DNA from: Telluribacter roseus
GTDB taxonomy: Bacteria > Bacteroidota > Bacteroidia > Cytophagales > Spirosomataceae
DNA: 64,000 bases
Direction: 5' to 3'
Assembly (NCBI RefSeq): GCF_017355915.2
Contig: NZ_JAFEUV020000009.1
Span: 124,001-188,000, forward strand
Shown: one piece after another, positions 61,293 to 64,000 of the stretch
How positions within the stretch are numbered: the stretch's first letter is position 1
Layout: every line of letters begins with the position of its first letter
Notes under the pieces: generated by a model
What the model was told of the DNA's origin: nothing
The model's input: only the letters and a program-made list of their open reading frames with translations
Databases searched by the model: none
Position numbers and translations under genes: made by a program

Positions 61293-62555
61293 TTAGTGTT
61301 TTTCTTCGGGTTGTTTTTCCAGGTTGAACAGGTCATTCAGCACGTCGATCAGTGTCTCGGCTTCACCACGCTTACAGGCCGCTTTCAGCTGCAGTACAGG
61401 TAGCTTAATGATTTTCTGCATCATGCTGGATGTAATACGCTCCAGCTTGGCCGCTTCAGCGTCGGTCATACCCTTCATATAGCGGGCCATTTCCTCCTGG
61501 CGGATCTGCTCGAGAGCATTTTTCAGTTTCTGGATGGTTGGAGATACGATCATCTCCTTCGACCAGTCGTTAAACTCGGTTACAGCTTCTTCGATGATCG
61601 ATTTTACCTTAGGTACTGCCTGCATACGACGTACCAGCGCCTCATCGGCACGGCTACGTATGGTGTCAATGTTATACAGTACTACGCCGGGTACTTCTTC
61701 TACTTCGGGCTCTACGCTGCGGGGTACCGACAGGTCAATGAGGTACTTGAAGGTAAGGCCGCCCAGCTTGTTCATGAGCTCCCTGGTGAAGTAAGGCTCG
61801 TCACGTACAATAGAAGATACTATCACATCCGCCCGCATGATCTCAATGTCAATATCTTCGAAATCAGCTACGCGGAAGCCCAGCTCAGTGGAGAGGGCAT
61901 CGGCTTTGGAGCGGGTGCGGTTTACCAGTGTGATATCAGCGCCTTCCTTGTTAGCCAGGTTGCGGCATACATCGGTACCGATTTCACCCAAACCTACCAC
62001 CAGTATCTTAGGATTGACGGTAAGGGTATCCACCAGCTCAACGGCTGAGTAAGAAACCGAAGCGGCGCCATCGCGGAAGGAAGTCTCCTGCGCTACGCGC
62101 TTATTGGCAAAGAAGATGGTATGCATCAGGCGGTGCAGGAACGGCCCCGCCATATTCAGATCGGCTGACCACTGGTACGACTGTTTGATCTGATTAGGGA
62201 TCTGCATGTCACCTACTACCTGCGAAAGCAGGCCGGTGGCTACCTCGAACAGATGGCGTACTGCCTCGTCACCGTTGCCAAACTGCTCAAAGTACGGCAG
62301 GAAAGCATGTACGTCGGTAATACCATTCTGAATCAGAAGTAGCTTGATCAGCTCTTCGTTCAGATTCTCAGAAGCAGAATAGTAAATCTCAGTGCGGTTG
62401 CAGGTTGATACAACCAATACGTCTGAAACATCAAAGAATTCCCTTATACGAAGCATTAAAGCCTTGGCTCCCTCTTCGTTAAGTGCAATTTGCTCCCGAA
62501 TTGCAAGGGGAGCGACCTTATACGATAAACTGACGGATTTGAACTGATTATACAT
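61293..62555 (-). CDS. hemA: Glutamyl-tRNA reductase
   Basis: 420 residues, full length. It reduces glutamyl-tRNA to glutamate-1-semialdehyde, the first step of the C5 path to heme (and so of the heme that heme oxygenase uses to make biliverdin). Catalytic Cys52 in STCNRTEIYYS; the NADPH-binding GLGEIGTDVCRNLANK domain and the C-terminal dimerisation helix are intact. It may feed the phytochrome system, but it is a housekeeping gene. Promoter box TATTTTTG lies at 62579-62586. Confidence 0.96.
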   Translation of the reverse strand: MYNQFKSVSLSYKVAPLAIREQIALNEEGAKALMLRIREFFDVSDVLVVSTCNRTEIYYSASENLNEELIKLLLIQNGITDVHAFLPYFEQFGNGDEAVRHLFEVATGLLSQVVGDMQIPNQIKQSYQWSADLNMAGPFLHRLMHTIFFANKRVAQETSFRDGAASVSYSAVELVDTLTVNPKILVVGLGEIGTDVCRNLANKEGADITLVNRTRSKADALSTELGFRVADFEDIDIEIMRADVIVSSIVRDEPYFTRELMNKLGGLTFKYLIDLSVPRSVEPEVEEVPGVVLYNIDTIRSRADEALVRRMQAVPKVKSIIEEAVTEFNDWSKEMIVSPTIQKLKNALEQIRQEEMARYMKGMTDAEAAKLERITSSMMQKIIKLPVLQLKAACKRGEAETLIDVLNDLFNLEKQPEEKH

Positions 62556-62578
62556 TACTTACGCCTGAATTCTGACCA

Positions 62579-62586
62579 CAAAAATA
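62579..62586 (-). promoter_or_regulatory. -7 promoter box for hemA
   Basis: TATTTTTG on the minus strand, a perfect TAnnTTTG match, 23 bases before the hemA ATG at 62555. No clear -33 TTG. Confidence 0.5.
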
Positions 62587-62835
62587 GGGTACAATCTCCA
62601 CATTATGAAACGTCTTTTGCACAGGATGAGTTTATTTAGAAATAGTATAAATAACTACCTGAACAACTGAACAAAGTTCGCAGTTATAGTCAATCTAAAT
62701 TATGACCTGGATCAGTTTTTTAGTTGATTTAACCCCGCTATAGTAAATACAGTAAATGACGGAAAATCGTTTATATTTACAGTATACAGCCAAAATAAAA
62801 TCCTAAATTCTCCTGGTACAGTTGTCCACTACTAC

Positions 62836-64000
62836 ATGAGTACGGTAAACGACGAAAAACGCCCCCGCTTCTTCCTGCATCCGGTAGCCCTGCTCAATAG
62901 TCTGCGTTTGCGCCGTACTCTGCTTGATACCTACGGACAAAAAAACAGCTACAAGTTCCTGATCGGCCTCAACCTGTTCCTGATCAGTGTAGGGTCGCTA
63001 TTTTACACCAGTGACCTGGTGACAAAGCTGGAAGAAAGGGAGCTGCGCCAGGTAAAGCTGTACGCGGAAGGCCTTCGCTACGCGATCAACAGTGACTTCG
63101 ACGAAGACTTTAACGTCGTAATGCAGAATATTATTGAAGCTAACTCCTTCTACGAGATTCCGGCCATCTATCTAGATGAGAACAACATGCCGGCTGCTCA
63201 TAACAATATATCGTTTCCTGAGAATGCCAGTCCGGAAGCCATCGAACGTTTGCTGGAAGAACGACTCAATCAGATGAAGGAAGAGCACGCTCCTATCGCC
63301 GTAGAGCTTGGTGACGGCCGTACCGGCTACGTATACTACAGCAATTCTTTCCTGCTGACTCAGCTCAAGTACTACCCTTACATACAGCTCTCGGGGCTAT
63401 TCCTGATCGGGTTTCTGGCCTACCTGGCATTTAGTTCGGCCCGACGGGCCGAGCAGAACCGGGTGTGGGTAGGACTGGCTAAGGAAACGGCCCACCAGCT
63501 GGGTACTCCCCTGTCGTCCCTGATGGCCTGGATCGAGTACTTTCGCTCTGACCCTGATTTTGATCCGGCTATTGCCGAAGAACTGGAAAAAGACGTGCAG
63601 CGCCTGGAAATGATCACCACCCGCTTCTCCAACATTGGCTCGGTACCTACGCTGAAGGAGGAGAACCTCGCTCAGGTCATTACAGAGTTCGTGACGTACC
63701 TTCAGAAACGGGTATCTTCCAAAGTCGCCTTCCACATAGACAACCAGCTCACCGAGGGACAGACGGTACTAATTAACCGTAACCTTTTTGAGTGGGTGGT
63801 GGAGAATATCTGTAAAAATGCCGTAGACGCCATGGCCGGGATAGGCGAAATCAGAATCACCATCATTCCTCATAAGCCCCAAAAAGAAGTCTTCATTGAT
63901 ATACAGGACAACGGCAAGGGAATCAGCAAGAGCAACCTGCAGAAGATATTCAGCCCCGGCTTCAGTACCAAAAAGCGCGGCTGGGGCCTGGGCCTGACGC
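62836..64000 (+). CDS. Membrane sensor histidine kinase (3' truncated by window end)
   Basis: Open frame of 388 codons from ATG 62836 to the last base without a stop. In order: N-terminal transmembrane helix (about 40-57: FLIGLNLFLISVGSLFY), periplasmic sensor region (about 58-175), second helix (about 176-195: LSGLFLIGFLAYLAF), then a kinase core with the H-box HQLGTPLSSL, N-box ENICKNAVDAM, IQDNGKGI, SPGFSTKKRG and GWGLGL. All ATP-binding boxes seen are intact. The gene continues beyond 64000. Signal unknown; a response regulator may lie further on. Confidence 0.9.
   Translation, partial: MSTVNDEKRPRFFLHPVALLNSLRLRRTLLDTYGQKNSYKFLIGLNLFLISVGSLFYTSDLVTKLEERELRQVKLYAEGLRYAINSDFDEDFNVVMQNIIEANSFYEIPAIYLDENNMPAAHNNISFPENASPEAIERLLEERLNQMKEEHAPIAVELGDGRTGYVYYSNSFLLTQLKYYPYIQLSGLFLIGFLAYLAFSSARRAEQNRVWVGLAKETAHQLGTPLSSLMAWIEYFRSDPDFDPAIAEELEKDVQRLEMITTRFSNIGSVPTLKEENLAQVITEFVTYLQKRVSSKVAFHIDNQLTEGQTVLINRNLFEWVVENICKNAVDAMAGIGEIRITIIPHKPQKEVFIDIQDNGKGISKSNLQKIFSPGFSTKKRGWGLGLT

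Noticed and set aside
1-64000. tRNA, rRNA, insertion sequences and CRISPR arrays
   Set aside because: I looked through the intergenic stretches for cloverleaf, rRNA-like blocks, transposase frames with terminal repeats and regularly spaced repeats and found none, though short or diverged ones could be missed by eye.

Overview
This 64 kb window comes from the chromosome of a member of the Bacteroidota, most likely a Cytophagales-type environmental bacterium. The signs are a SusC/SusD pair, a protein with a type IX secretion (T9SS) C-terminal signal, promoter boxes of the TAnnTTTG type, a bacillithiol gene (bshA), a DUF4834 protein, and weak Shine-Dalgarno sequences. I placed it from gene content only. 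About 50 protein genes are densely packed. I saw no rRNA, tRNA, insertion sequence, prophage or CRISPR array.

Layout. 0-8 kb: a YcxB-like membrane protein, a CPA1 antiporter, a GH3-family adenylating enzyme, an orphan zinc metalloprotease, a DinB protein and an outer-membrane beta-barrel receptor. 8.4-12.1 kb: a bacteriophytochrome operon (photoreceptor kinase, response regulator, heme oxygenase, second response regulator). 12.2-14.7 kb: a LysM protein, purE and purK. 14.8-19.0 kb, opposite strand: a Kai-type cluster (response regulator, kaiC, two kaiB genes sharing an ATGA overlap, PAS histidine kinase). The two blocks together form an 11 kb red-light/clock-like island whose regulators are all receiver-only. 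19.3-26.5 kb: SusC, SusD, a secreted nucleotide pyrophosphatase/phosphodiesterase-like enzyme and a close homologue of the phosphonate oxygenase PhnZ, which may form an organophosphorus uptake and breakdown locus.

26.5-32.2 kb: a small secreted basic protein; a CLC transporter preceded by a leader that I read as a fluoride riboswitch; a membrane protein; a secreted GH106-like glycosidase; and an AT-rich foreign-looking ORF. 32.3-34.1 kb: nuoA, nuoB and nuoC without nuoD. 34.2-48.8 kb: secreted, outer-membrane and housekeeping genes (carB, DUF1206, SGNH hydrolase, nitrilase-family amidase, purN, UbiA prenyltransferase, bshA). 48.9-55.3 kb: a complete RND efflux operon. 56-64 kb: fatty acid hydroxylase, YdcF protein, T9SS beta-helix/malectin protein, DMT transporter, hemA and the start of a membrane histidine kinase cut by the window end.

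The best candidates for a second look are the fluoride riboswitch/CLC pair, the joint phytochrome plus KaiBBC island, the SusCD/NPP/PhnZ-like locus, and the genome-style excess of the tetranucleotide GTAC, which nearly vanishes in the AT-rich ORF.
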